Shown one piece after another: positions 6,064 through 14,100 of a DNA stretch of 18,633 bases (the first letter of the stretch is position 1; each line of letters starts with the position of its first letter). The notes under the pieces are model-generated. The model worked only from the letters and a program-made list of their open reading frames with translations, did no database searches and was not told where the DNA came from. Both the position numbers and the translations under genes were made by a program. Source of the DNA: 2-02-FULL-66-22 sp964576535. Lineage in GTDB: Bacteria > Methylomirabilota > Methylomirabilia > Methylomirabilales > 2-02-FULL-66-22. The DNA is taken from contig CAZNWB010000062.1 in NCBI GenBank assembly GCA_964576535.1, forward strand, positions 1 through 18,633. The letters run 5' to 3'.

Positions 6064-6585
6064 TTAGGTACGGGAACCGGCCGCCGGGCTCGCAGGCTCG
6101 TAGTGCTGACCCATCCCCAGGCCGGTGCCGGGTTGTAGGAGCTCCGGTCGCTGCTTGGCGGCCTCCCGCAGTGGGAGCAGCAGCCGTTCCTTGCTGTAGA
6201 TGAAGTCGTCCCGGTGATACGAGGCCAGCTCGAACTCCTTGCCCATGAAGATGGCGTCCTCCGGGCAGGCTTCCTCGCAGAACCCGCAAAAGATGCAGCG
6301 CAGCATGTGGATCTTGTAGACCTGGGCGTAGCGTTCCCCGTGGGACACCCGCTGTTCGTCGGTGTTTTCGGCCGCCTCGATGTAGATCGCGTCGGCCGGG
6401 CAGGCCACCGCACACAGCTCGCAGCCCACGCAGCGCTCTAGCCCGTCCTCGTCCTTGACCAGGAAATGCCGCCCGCGATACCGCGGGGCCAGCGGCAGCC
6501 GCTGCTCCGGGTAGGGCACGGTGACCGCCTTCCGGAAGATGTGCTTGAAGGTGGTGGCCAATCCCTTGGCCAGCTCGGTGAACAT
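6064..6585 (-). CDS. nuoI: NADH-quinone oxidoreductase subunit I
   Basis: NuoI is the 8Fe ferredoxin-like subunit that passes electrons along the peripheral arm of complex I to NuoB. The protein has 173 residues with two CxxCxxCxxxCP motifs (Cys52/55/58/62 and Cys97/100/103/107). The preceding KHIFRKAVTVPYPEQRLPLAPRYRGRHFL is typical of NuoI and not of free ferredoxins. The ATG at 6585 follows GAGGAG at 5 bases. No nuoA/C/D/H genes are nearby; only nuoB occurs, about 4 kb upstream on the same strand. It might serve the neighbouring KorAB as electron acceptor, but that is inference. Confidence 0.93.
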   Translation of the reverse strand: MFTELAKGLATTFKHIFRKAVTVPYPEQRLPLAPRYRGRHFLVKDEDGLERCVGCELCAVACPADAIYIEAAENTDEQRVSHGERYAQVYKIHMLRCIFCGFCEEACPEDAIFMGKEFELASYHRDDFIYSKERLLLPLREAAKQRPELLQPGTGLGMGQHYEPASPAAGSRT

Positions 6586-6628
6586 AGCGACTCCTCACCC
6601 TCCGACGAATGGCTGCCGCGCCGCGATT

Positions 6629-7102
6629 TCAGCCCAGCTTCTTCACCGCAGCCGTGACCTCGGCGTAATTCGGCTCTACCTTGGGCTCGGGGGCTACCCA
6701 CTTGTAGCGGATCACGCCCTGCCGGTCAATCACGAAAACCGCCCGCTTCGCCACGGTGAAACCCTTGACCCCGGCCAGGTCGTTGAAGACCACATCGTAC
6801 TGCTTGATGACGTCCCGGGTGATGTCCGACAGGAGCGGGAAGGTCAGGCCGTTTTTCGCCGCAAACTCTTTGTTGGCAAAGGGAGAATCCACGCTGACCC
6901 CCAGCACAGCGGCGTTGGCGCTGGTGAAGTCGTTCAGGGCGTCCCGGAACGTGCACATCTCCTTCTGGCAGACCCCGGTGAAGGCAGCGGGGTAAAACGC
7001 CAGGACGACGTTCTTGCCCGAGTGCTCGGAGAGGCTTACCGTCTTGAGGTCGGTGTTTACCAGGATGAATTGCGGTGCCTTCTGTCCCACATCCGCTGCC
7101 AT
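6629..7102 (-). CDS. Peroxiredoxin (AhpC/TSA fold, AhpE-like)
   Basis: This thiol peroxidase reduces H2O2 and organic hydroperoxides. The protein has 157 residues from the ATG at 7102, eight bases after AAAGGAG; further upstream Met codons lack a ribosome site. The peroxidatic Cys45 lies in PAAFTGVCQKEMC, the TxxC form of the active site, followed by Cys50 and by catalytic-type Arg120 in AKRAVFVID. GVSVDSPFANKEFAAKNGLTFPLLSD is the standard second half of the fold. The length and motif suit a BCP/AhpE-like 1-Cys or atypical 2-Cys enzyme. It sits 43 bases before nuoI and probably guards the oxygen-sensitive enzymes of the block. Confidence 0.92.
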   Translation of the reverse strand: MAADVGQKAPQFILVNTDLKTVSLSEHSGKNVVLAFYPAAFTGVCQKEMCTFRDALNDFTSANAAVLGVSVDSPFANKEFAAKNGLTFPLLSDITRDVIKQYDVVFNDLAGVKGFTVAKRAVFVIDRQGVIRYKWVAPEPKVEPNYAEVTAAVKKLG

Positions 7103-7160
7103 GACGTCCGCTCCTTTGTGATGAGGGTTGACTGGTTTACGGTTCACCGTCCGGCGAGAA

Positions 7161-7301
7161 TCAATAGGAGAAGGTCAGGGCGTCGCACTCGTACACCCGG
7201 AGTTCGTCCGGGGCCGTGATGACGACCCGGCGGCCGACGATGGTCCCGCAGGCCTGGATGAGGCGGGCGGGCGTCTCCGGCGCCAGGCCGTTGCCGTTCA
7301 T
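7161..7301 (-). pseudogene. Small reading frame resembling the N-terminus of a GlcD-type FAD-linked oxidase
   Basis: The 46-residue frame reads MNGNGLAPETPARLIQAC..., then IVGRRVVITAPDELRVYECDALT, and stops at a TGA. The pattern IVG...V....DEL.VYECD.LT is what the first 40-50 residues of glycolate-oxidase-type (GlcD) FAD-binding proteins look like, just before their FAD-binding core. No core follows: within 60 bases comes the peroxiredoxin gene. The ribosome site is weak. The likeliest reading is a deletion remnant; a genuine small protein is possible. Confidence 0.4.
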
Positions 7302-7376
7302 GGGTGGACGGTTCCCCGTGGAGCGGTACTGGTCACCGGGTTCGTGCGGTCCGGGGGAACGTCGAAGGGAAGGGCG

Positions 7377-8396
<1,020 letters not shown>

Positions 8397-8397
8397 G

Positions 8398-10263
8398 CTA
8401 GCCCTCCAGAAGCCTCAGAATCTCGCCCGTCATCTCGGACACCTTGAACGGCTGGCCCTGGATCTTGTTCAGCCCCACGGCATCCACCAGGTACGTCGCC
8501 CGGAGGATCGTCAGGAGCTGGCCCATGTTCATTTCGGGGACGAGGACCGTCTTGAATCGCCGCAGGATGTCACCCAGGTCGGGCGGTAGTGGGTTCAGGT
8601 AGCGCAGGTGCACGTGGGACACCTTCTTCCCGCGGGCCCGCACCTCGTCCACGGCGGCGGCGATGGCGCCGTAGGTGCTTCCCCACCCCACCACCAGCAG
8701 GTCACCCGCCTGGTCGCCGCGGATGGCGGTCGGCGGGATGTCCTGGGCCACCGTGGCGACCTTGCGTGTCCGGGCCCGGGTCATCAACTCGTGGTTGGCC
8801 GGCGCGTAGCTGATGTGCCCGGTGACGTCCTCCTTCTCGATGCCGCCGATCCGGTGCTCCAGGCCGGGGGTCCCGGGTCTCACCCAGGGACGGGCCAGCG
8901 TCTCCGCGTCCCGCAGGTACGGGAAGAACCCCTCCGTCTCCGTCCGGAACTGGACGGGGATCGGCGGCAGCTCCTCGTACCGCGGGATGTTCCAGGGCTC
9001 CGCCCCGTTGGCCAGGTAGCCATCCGACAGCAGGATCACCGGGGTCATGTACTTGATGGCGATTCGGACCGCCTCGTAGGCCATGGCGAAGCAGTCGGAG
9101 GGGGTGGCGGCCGCTATCACGGGCAGCGGTGAGTCGCTGTTCCGGCCGAAGATCGCCTGGTACAGGTCCGCCTGCTCCGTCTTGGTGGGGAGCCCGGTGC
9201 TGGGCCCGCCGCGTTGGATGTTGCAGATGACCAGCGGCAGCTCGACCATGACGGCCAGGTTGATGGCTTCTTGCTTCAGGGCGATCCCCGGGCCGCTACT
9301 GGTCGTCACCCCCACCGCCCCGCCGAAGGAGGCGCCCAGGGCCGAGCAGACGCCGGCAATCTCGTCCTCGGCCTGGAAGGTGTACACCCCAAAGTTCTTG
9401 TACAGCGACAATTCGTGCAGGATGTCGCTGGCCGGGGTAATCGGGTAGCTCCCAAGGAACAAGGGCAGGCCCGCCTTCTCCGCGGCCGCCAGGAGGCCCA
9501 GGGCCAGGGCCGTGTTTCCCGTCACGTTGCGGTAGGTGCCCGGGGCGATCCGGGCCGGCTTCACCTCGTACTGGATCGCGAACAGCTCGGTGGTTTCGCC
9601 GTAGTGGTAGCCCGCCTTGAGCACACGGGCGTTCGCCTCGACCAGCTCGGGGGTCTTCTTGAACTTGTCCTGGATCCATTTCAGGGTTGGCTCGATCGGG
9701 CGAGAATAGAGCCACGAACAGAGGCCGAGGGAGAAGAAATTCTTGCACCGGCTGGCGACCTTGTTGGACAGCTTGAGGTCCTCCAGCACCTTCAGGGTCA
9801 TCCCGGTCATGTCCACCACGATGACCTGGTACTTGCTGAGGGATCCGTCCTCGAGGGGATTGGTGGCGTAGCCAGCCTTCTTCAGGTTGCCGGCATCGAA
9901 ACCGTCCTGGTCGGCCAGCAGAATGCCCTCGGGTTTGAGATCCCAGATGTTCACCCTCAGGGCCGCCGGGTTCATCGCCACCAGGACATCCGGGTTGTCC
10001 CCCGGGGTGTAGACTTCCAGACTGCTGAAGTTCAGCTGGAACCCGCTCACGCCCGCCAGCGTGCCCGCCGGCGCCCGGATCTCTGCCGGGAAGTCCGGCA
10101 GCGTCCCGATGTCATTCCCCGCCAGCGCCGACTCGGTCGTGAACTGCATTCCGGTGAGCTGCATCCCGTCACCCGAGTCCCCGGCGAACCGGATGACGAC
10201 GCTCTCCCGCTGCTCACGACGCTTGACGGGTGCCGCCTCCGCCGTCTCTGCTGGAACTGTCAT
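8398..10263 (-). CDS. korA: 2-oxoacid:ferredoxin oxidoreductase, fused gamma-alpha subunit
   Basis: The protein has 621 residues from the ATG at 10263, with AGGGG four bases upstream. The N-terminal gamma domain spans about 20-200 (VVIRFAGDSGDGMQLTG...LPDFPAEIRAPAGT). The alpha domain starts near 240 with GLPLFLGSYPITPASDILHELS. Next come FQAEDEIAGVCSALGASFGG and TTSSGPGIALKQEAINLAVMVELPLV, then NIQRGGPSTGLPTKTEQADL, the hallmark of KorA. The C-terminal transketolase-like domain has VGWGSTYGAI and LRYLNPLPPDL. Gamma-alpha fusion is the common form in aerobic and thermophilic KOR enzymes. It is followed at one base by korB, and nuoB lies 150 bases upstream. Confidence 0.94.
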   Translation of the reverse strand: MTVPAETAEAAPVKRREQRESVVIRFAGDSGDGMQLTGMQFTTESALAGNDIGTLPDFPAEIRAPAGTLAGVSGFQLNFSSLEVYTPGDNPDVLVAMNPAALRVNIWDLKPEGILLADQDGFDAGNLKKAGYATNPLEDGSLSKYQVIVVDMTGMTLKVLEDLKLSNKVASRCKNFFSLGLCSWLYSRPIEPTLKWIQDKFKKTPELVEANARVLKAGYHYGETTELFAIQYEVKPARIAPGTYRNVTGNTALALGLLAAAEKAGLPLFLGSYPITPASDILHELSLYKNFGVYTFQAEDEIAGVCSALGASFGGAVGVTTSSGPGIALKQEAINLAVMVELPLVICNIQRGGPSTGLPTKTEQADLYQAIFGRNSDSPLPVIAAATPSDCFAMAYEAVRIAIKYMTPVILLSDGYLANGAEPWNIPRYEELPPIPVQFRTETEGFFPYLRDAETLARPWVRPGTPGLEHRIGGIEKEDVTGHISYAPANHELMTRARTRKVATVAQDIPPTAIRGDQAGDLLVVGWGSTYGAIAAAVDEVRARGKKVSHVHLRYLNPLPPDLGDILRRFKTVLVPEMNMGQLLTILRATYLVDAVGLNKIQGQPFKVSEMTGEILRLLEG

Positions 10264-10412
10264 CGGTCCCCTGCGCTCCTCTCCACCCCGCAATTCACCC
10301 CGGAGACACGGCTACCACGGCCGCCCCCCACCCCGAAGCGATTCCCCCGGCCGCCCCCGCTCCCCGGGGGACCGGTTCACCCTGCGAACAGGTCCCTGCC
10401 CTTCGTCCCCCG

Positions 10413-10961
10413 TCAGCTAGTCTGCTTTTCCCAGGGAAAATTGATCAGGTCCTTCCGGGTGTGCCGCTCGTTCTTGATCTGTTCCTGCAGGAGCATGATC
10501 CCGTGGATGAGCTGCTCGGGCCGCGGCGGGCAGCCCGGCACATAGACGTCCACCGGGACCACCTGGTCCACTCCCTGGACGATCGTGTAGGTGTTGAAGA
10601 CCCCGCCACAGGACGCGCAGGCCCCCATGGCGATCACCCACTTGGGATCGGGCATTTGATCGTAGATCTTGCGCAGGACCGGCGCCATCTTCCGGCTCAC
10701 CCGCCCGGCCACGATCATCAGGTCCGCCTGGCGAGGTGAGGCGCGGAAGACCTCCGCCCCGAAGCGCGCCAGGTCAAAGCGGGAGGCGCCCGTCGCCATC
10801 ATCTCGATGGCACAACAAGCCAGGCCGAAGGTGGCCGGCCAGATCGAGGACCGTCGGGCCCAATTGACCATCTTCTCCAGCGAGGTGAGGAGAATCCCCC
10901 GCTCGATTTCGGCGGCCTCTTCTTTCGTGACGCCCGGCGGAGGCGCCAGCTCGGTGGTCAT
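10413..10961 (-). CDS. nuoB: NADH-quinone oxidoreductase subunit B
   Basis: NuoB carries the N2 [4Fe-4S] cluster that reduces quinone in complex I. The protein has 182 residues from the ATG at 10961, six bases after AAAGGGGG; the adjacent ATG at 10964 is a second choice. Ligands are visible: the tandem Cys49-Cys50 in FGLACCAIEMM, Cys115 in MGACASCGG and Cys144 in VPGCPPRPEQLIHG. An extra Cys118 replaces the usual Ser in the CAxSGG loop. Group 4 hydrogenase small subunits are related, but the length and MVNWARRSSIWPATFGLACC fit NuoB. It is separated from the rest of nuo and followed by korAB. Confidence 0.93.
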   Translation of the reverse strand: MTTELAPPPGVTKEEAAEIERGILLTSLEKMVNWARRSSIWPATFGLACCAIEMMATGASRFDLARFGAEVFRASPRQADLMIVAGRVSRKMAPVLRKIYDQMPDPKWVIAMGACASCGGVFNTYTIVQGVDQVVPVDVYVPGCPPRPEQLIHGIMLLQEQIKNERHTRKDLINFPWEKQTS

Positions 10962-11012
10962 CATCCGCCCCCTTTCACAGGGCCTGTCAAGAAAATCCCT
11001 GGACCGGCCTGA

Positions 11013-11108
11013 TGTAGGGAGGGCCCCACCCACCCGTGGTGGGTCCCAGGCCCTCCGGGTTCGGAAGCGGGTACCCCGCGACACGCGGGGTGCAGCCCCC
11101 TCCCTACC
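11013..11108. repeat. Hairpin-rich intergenic repeat, copy 2
   Basis: The ends (TGTAGGGAGGGCC and TGCAGCCCCCTCCCTACC) are the same as in copy 1 at 2392-2470. The inner stems differ in bases but still pair: CCCACC-CGT-GGTGGG and CCCCGCG-ACA-CGCGGGG. It fills most of the gap between the A-type carrier gene and nuoB, 52 bases before the nuoB ATG, in the same orientation to the downstream gene as copy 1. Confidence 0.8.
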
Positions 11109-11131
11109 CTAATGCCCGCCTCCCCCTCCTC

Positions 11132-11455
11132 CTACGCCGTAAAGCTGGACCCACAGCCGCAGGAGCCCTTCGCGTTGGGGTTCTTCAGGGTGAAGCCGGC
11201 CCCGGTGAGCCCGTCCACGTAGTCGATCTCGGTCCCTACAAGGTAGAGGAAGGACTTCGGGTCCACCACCACCTTGACGCCGTCCTGCTCGAAGACCTGG
11301 TCGCCGGGCTTGGGCGCGTCGAAAATCATTTGGTACTGGAAACCCGAACAGCCGCCGCCCACCACCTGGATCCGGAGCCCCACTTCCTCGGGGGCCTGCT
11401 GGGCGGTCTTGATCCCCTTGATCTTCTCGACGGCCAATGTACTTACAGTGATCAC
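11132..11455 (-). CDS. erpA: A-type iron-sulfur cluster carrier (ErpA/IscA family)
   Basis: A-type carriers deliver [2Fe-2S]/[4Fe-4S] clusters to apo-enzymes. The protein has 107 residues, full length for the family. The three conserved cysteines are Cys36 in VGGGCSGFQY and Cys99/Cys101 in GSCGCGSSF at the C-terminus. The start is GTG at 11455, placed after AAAGGAGG. No other isc/suf genes are in view. It lies directly upstream of nuoB and korAB, all Fe-S proteins, so it likely supplies them. ErpA, IscA and SufA cannot be separated with confidence by sequence alone. Confidence 0.92.
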   Translation of the reverse strand: MITVSTLAVEKIKGIKTAQQAPEEVGLRIQVVGGGCSGFQYQMIFDAPKPGDQVFEQDGVKVVVDPKSFLYLVGTEIDYVDGLTGAGFTLKNPNAKGSCGCGSSFTA

Positions 11456-11520
11456 GATGTCCTCCTTTTGTTGCGTTGGCTCGAGGGTCGGTTGACTCTC
11501 GCGCTTCCCACTCTTGGGAG

Positions 11521-11543
11521 TTGGTCATTGGTCATTGGTCATT
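11521..11543. repeat. TTGGTCA tandem heptamer
   Basis: Three perfect units of TTGGTCA plus TT lie in the gap between the MerR gene and the A-type carrier gene. They are preceded by a small TCCCA/TGGGA hairpin near 11507-11519. Confidence 0.8.
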
Positions 11544-11556
11544 CCACGGGTGGCCG

Positions 11557-12057
11557 TCAAGCCGCTTCGATCACCGCCTGCATGTGCAGGGGGATCTTCC
11601 CGCGTGAGGTGATCACCGGGCATCGGGAACACACGTCCGGGCCAGGCTCCAGCGAACATTCGGAACAGCACTGCAGGATCTCGATCGTCTCGCGTAGCGA
11701 GGCTTGCATCGCCCGATACTGGGCAATGCGACCCTCCATCTCTTGGAGTTGTCGCTGGAGCAAGCTGGCAATGCCCGGCGCGATCTCCGAGGCGATGCGC
11801 CCCTGGTGTCTCTCGTCGAGGAGAGCCTTGACCTGTGCCAGGGGCGTGTCCAGGTGTTGGAGGTTCTTGATGACGCGGAGCTTCCGGAGATCGTCCTCCT
11901 CGTACAGCCGGAATCCTCCCTTGGTCCGCGCCACCGGCGCGATCAGCCCCAGTTGCTCATAGTACCGGATCGTGCGCATCGTCGTCCCGGCCTTCCTGGC
12001 CAGATCGCCAATGCGCATCAGGTGCCCGTTTTTCCCCTTTTCGTTCCCTTCAGCCAT
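11557..12057 (-). CDS. MerR-family regulator with C-terminal cysteine cluster
   Basis: The protein has 166 residues from the ATG at 12057; a start at 12018 (MRIGDLA) would give 153. The MerR winged helix is complete: RIGDLARKAGTTMRTIRYYEQLGLIAP, then GGFRLYEEDDLRKLRVIKNLQ and a long dimerisation helix (LLQRQLQEMEGRIAQYRAMQ). In the shorter numbering the effector end holds Cys117-Cys118, Cys121, Cys130 and Cys133 (CCSEC...CSRC), a layout suited to metal or Fe-S binding but not that of SoxR, MerR or CueR. The promoter at 12100-12128 lies within the longer upstream extension of the frame, ruling that extension out. Targets are unknown; the Fe-S block directly downstream is a reasonable guess. 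Confidence 0.85.
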   Translation of the reverse strand: MAEGNEKGKNGHLMRIGDLARKAGTTMRTIRYYEQLGLIAPVARTKGGFRLYEEDDLRKLRVIKNLQHLDTPLAQVKALLDERHQGRIASEIAPGIASLLQRQLQEMEGRIAQYRAMQASLRETIEILQCCSECSLEPGPDVCSRCPVITSRGKIPLHMQAVIEAA

Positions 12058-12099
12058 CTGGAACGGCCCGTCCCTTGAATTCCGATCAAAGCCATCTCG

Positions 12100-12128
12100 A
12101 ATATAACCAAACTTCACGTTCACGTCAA
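12100..12128 (-). promoter_or_regulatory. Strong promoter of the MerR gene
   Basis: On the minus strand, TTGACG (12128-12123) and TATATT (12105-12100) are separated by 17 bases. The start would fall near 12093, about 36 bases before the ATG at 12057. The 17-base spacing is normal rather than the stretched 19-20 bases of MerR-activated promoters, so autoregulation of the MerR type is not indicated. Confidence 0.6.
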
Positions 12129-12305
12129 GGTGTTTTGGATTGACCCTCATCGAGAAAACCATCTCGACCAAATCACCTCAGGAAAATATCGCAACATATT
12201 GAAAACACTAATCTACATAGTTTATATCACAGGAAAATTTCCCGCGCAAACTTTGTCCCACTTGGCAACGCTTGAGGAGAGATCACAGGTTTGAAGCTGA
12301 GAAGC

Positions 12306-12575
12306 TCAATCCCGAAGCAAAACATTTCCAAGGGCAACGGCCACGACGAGACCTACGGTCCAGATCCAGGGAAACCCGTTCCCCGTGTACCACGTGATGA
12401 TCGGGTAGGCCGGAGCCGAAACGGGAAGCAGCGCCATCCCGAATGCCAGGCCAGGCACGCCCCAGAGGCGAGCGTATCCAGCCATCATCGTCCCGAACAG
12501 ACCGAGCAGGATGGCGATCCAGACGGTGCCGAGGCAGACGGCGTAGACGCTCGGCCCCTGGTACACTTTCGCCAT
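12306..12575 (-). CDS. Small membrane protein, three predicted helices (89 aa)
   Basis: The protein has 89 residues from the ATG at 12575, after AGGGGAG with 5-base spacing; the ribosome site overlaps the stop of the previous gene. There are three hydrophobic segments at about 8-32 (SVYAVCLGTVWIAILLGLFG), 40-60 (PGLAFGMALLPVSAPAYPII) and 68-87 (PWIWTVGLVVAVALGNVLL). It contains few charges and no catalytic motif, and I do not recognise the family. It is the last gene of the oxidase/peptidase operon, so a transport or membrane-anchoring role with those enzymes is conceivable but unproven. Confidence 0.75.
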   Translation of the reverse strand: MAKVYQGPSVYAVCLGTVWIAILLGLFGTMMAGYARLWGVPGLAFGMALLPVSAPAYPIITWYTGNGFPWIWTVGLVVAVALGNVLLRD

Positions 12576-12585
12576 CGGCGCTCCC

Positions 12586-12921
12586 CTACTTCAAGACCCC
12601 GGCGGCCTCAAGATCCCCGATCACGCTCCCCAGGGCGCGGAGTCGATTGTAGCACTCGGTGATCTCCACGTGGGGGAGCACTGGCAAGGTCCGGTCCAAA
12701 ACGTTGATCCGCTCCCCCAGGTCCCGAGCTTCCTTGAGGATCTGCACGGCCCCCTTGATCTGGGGGTCGAGTGGCCGCTCGCTGAAAAAGGCTTCCATCC
12801 CGTCCTCGTCCAGCGGATCCAGCAGCGCCACGAACCGCTCGCGCTCCTGCGGGGGGAGATCCGGGGGGCAGAGCCGCGCGTACACCTTCATGCGAAATGT
12901 TCGGTAGCGAAGATCCGGCAT
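12586..12921 (-). CDS. Hypothetical cytoplasmic protein (111 aa)
   Basis: The protein has 111 residues from the ATG at 12921, directly abutting the TAG of the M24 peptidase, with GGAGGT four bases upstream inside the peptidase gene. It is charged and mostly helical (PPQERERFVALLDPLDEDGMEAFF, IKGAVQILKEARDLGERI), with no Cys pairs or membrane segment. I do not recognise it. Tight coupling on both sides shows that it is a real member of the operon. Confidence 0.75.
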   Translation of the reverse strand: MPDLRYRTFRMKVYARLCPPDLPPQERERFVALLDPLDEDGMEAFFSERPLDPQIKGAVQILKEARDLGERINVLDRTLPVLPHVEITECYNRLRALGSVIGDLEAAGVLK

Positions 12922-14100
12922 CTAGACCTCCAGCGTCTTGGGGCATTGCGTCAGGTTCCGGCAACCCGTCTCGGTTACCACCACGACGTCCTCGATTCGA
13001 ACCCCTCCCACATCGGGATAATACAAGCCGGGCTCGACCGTGACCACGTTCCCGGTGCGGAGCGTAGCCTTCATCTTGGACACCCTCGGGGGTTCGTGGA
13101 TATCCAGGCCCAGACCATGGCCCGTCCCGTGGAAGAAGCCCTGCATCCGTCCGTTCACCTCGCCGGTCTTGAAACCGTGCGCCTCCAATGTCTGCTGCAC
13201 CTCCCGATGAACCGACTCGCCGTCGGCGCCATCACGGATGAGGCGGAAGGCGCATTCCTGCCCCGCCAGGACGGCATCGTACATGCGTCGCAGGGCCTCC
13301 GGAGCCCGGCCCTTGACCACAGTCCGGGTGAGGTCGGCGTGATATCGGCTCTCCGAATCCCGGGGAAAGATGTCCAGGATAATGGACTGCCCCGGCCGCA
13401 GAGGCCCGCTTCCTCGATTGTGGGGATCGCAGCCGTCCTGACCACAGGCCACGATGGTGTTCTCGGCAACCAGTCCGTCCTCCAAGAGCTTGCCGGCAAT
13501 GAGGCGCCTGACGACCTCAGCCGTAAGGACCTCGCCTCGCCGCCAGAGGAGGTTGTCCCGCACCTCCGCCTCACGGATCGACGCAATGGCGAAATCCATG
13601 GAGGCCTCGGTCCGGCGCATGGCTCGCGTGATGGCCTCAACTTCCTCCGGGGACTTCACCATCCGCGCTTCGAAGAACGGCTCGGGGCGAACCCGGAGGG
13701 TTATGCCCCGCTCCCGCAGGCGGTCGGCATGCTCAACGGGGAAGCTGCCGGGCACCGTGAGGTACTGGATGTGTCTTTCAGTAAGGAGCTCATACAGGGA
13801 ATCGGCCATCCCCGGCCGTTCGATTCCCGCAGCCTTTGCGCGCTCTTCGTACTTGCGGATCGCCAGAACCGTATTCACGCGAGCCTGGGTCCGAGCGCGG
13901 TCCACTTCGAGGTCCGACATCAGCAGGATTTTCTCGGCCCCGTGCCAGAGGAACACGAACGGGTCCCCGGCGAGGAACCGCGTCGCATAGTACAGGTTCG
14001 CATCCGCCTCGCTGGCCGCAATGATCAGGAGCGCCTCCCCCTCCCTCGGCTCTTCCGCGGCATTCCGCATTCCGAATTCCGCATTCCGCATTGGCTTCAC
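12922..14100 (-). CDS. M24-family metallopeptidase (Xaa-Pro aminopeptidase/creatinase-like)
   Basis: The protein has 392 residues if started at the GTG at 14100, which overlaps the upstream gene by 4 bases. The pita-bread catalytic half carries all five metal ligands: Asp243 in ILDIFPRD, Asp256 in YHADLTRTV, His328 in FHGTGHGLGLDIHE, Glu356 in VEPGLYY and Glu370 in GGVRIEDV. The N-terminal creatinase-like domain spans about 22-145. The first about 15 residues (MRNAEFGMRNA) are encoded by a GGAATGC repeat and are probably not ancestral. The real start may be further in, since a GAGGGAGGGGGAGG run precedes codons near residue 24. Dipeptidase, creatinase-like and ectoine-hydrolase-like activities are all possible. 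Its partner oxidase suggests amino-acid or methylamine-type catabolism. Confidence 0.88.
   Translation of the reverse strand: MKPMRNAEFGMRNAAEEPREGEALLIIAASEADANLYYATRFLAGDPFVFLWHGAEKILLMSDLEVDRARTQARVNTVLAIRKYEERAKAAGIERPGMADSLYELLTERHIQYLTVPGSFPVEHADRLRERGITLRVRPEPFFEARMVKSPEEVEAITRAMRRTEASMDFAIASIREAEVRDNLLWRRGEVLTAEVVRRLIAGKLLEDGLVAENTIVACGQDGCDPHNRGSGPLRPGQSIILDIFPRDSESRYHADLTRTVVKGRAPEALRRMYDAVLAGQECAFRLIRDGADGESVHREVQQTLEAHGFKTGEVNGRMQGFFHGTGHGLGLDIHEPPRVSKMKATLRTGNVVTVEPGLYYPDVGGVRIEDVVVVTETGCRNLTQCPKTLEV
14061..14092 (-). repeat. GGAATGC-type short repeat, copy B
   Basis: Read on the minus strand, AATGCGG units alternate with a central GGAATTCGG. The core 19-mer at 14065-14083 is identical to 4221-4239. 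It encodes the first residues of the M24 peptidase as annotated (MRNAEFGMRNA). Confidence 0.8.

Noticed and set aside
7161..7163. TGA ending the GlcD-like fragment as a second Sec codon
   Set aside because: No homologous sequence continues after it and another stop follows within about 20 bases. There is no hairpin at SECIS distance.
9214..10545. Long plus-strand open frame opposite korA
   Set aside because: It is antisense to a well-conserved enzyme, has no family motifs and no ribosome site, and is explained by high-GC codon use.
12199..12227. Plus-strand TTGAAA-17-TTATAT promoter-like sequence
   Set aside because: No plus-strand gene follows and the stretch is AT-rich, so a chance match is likely. 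A small RNA cannot be excluded.
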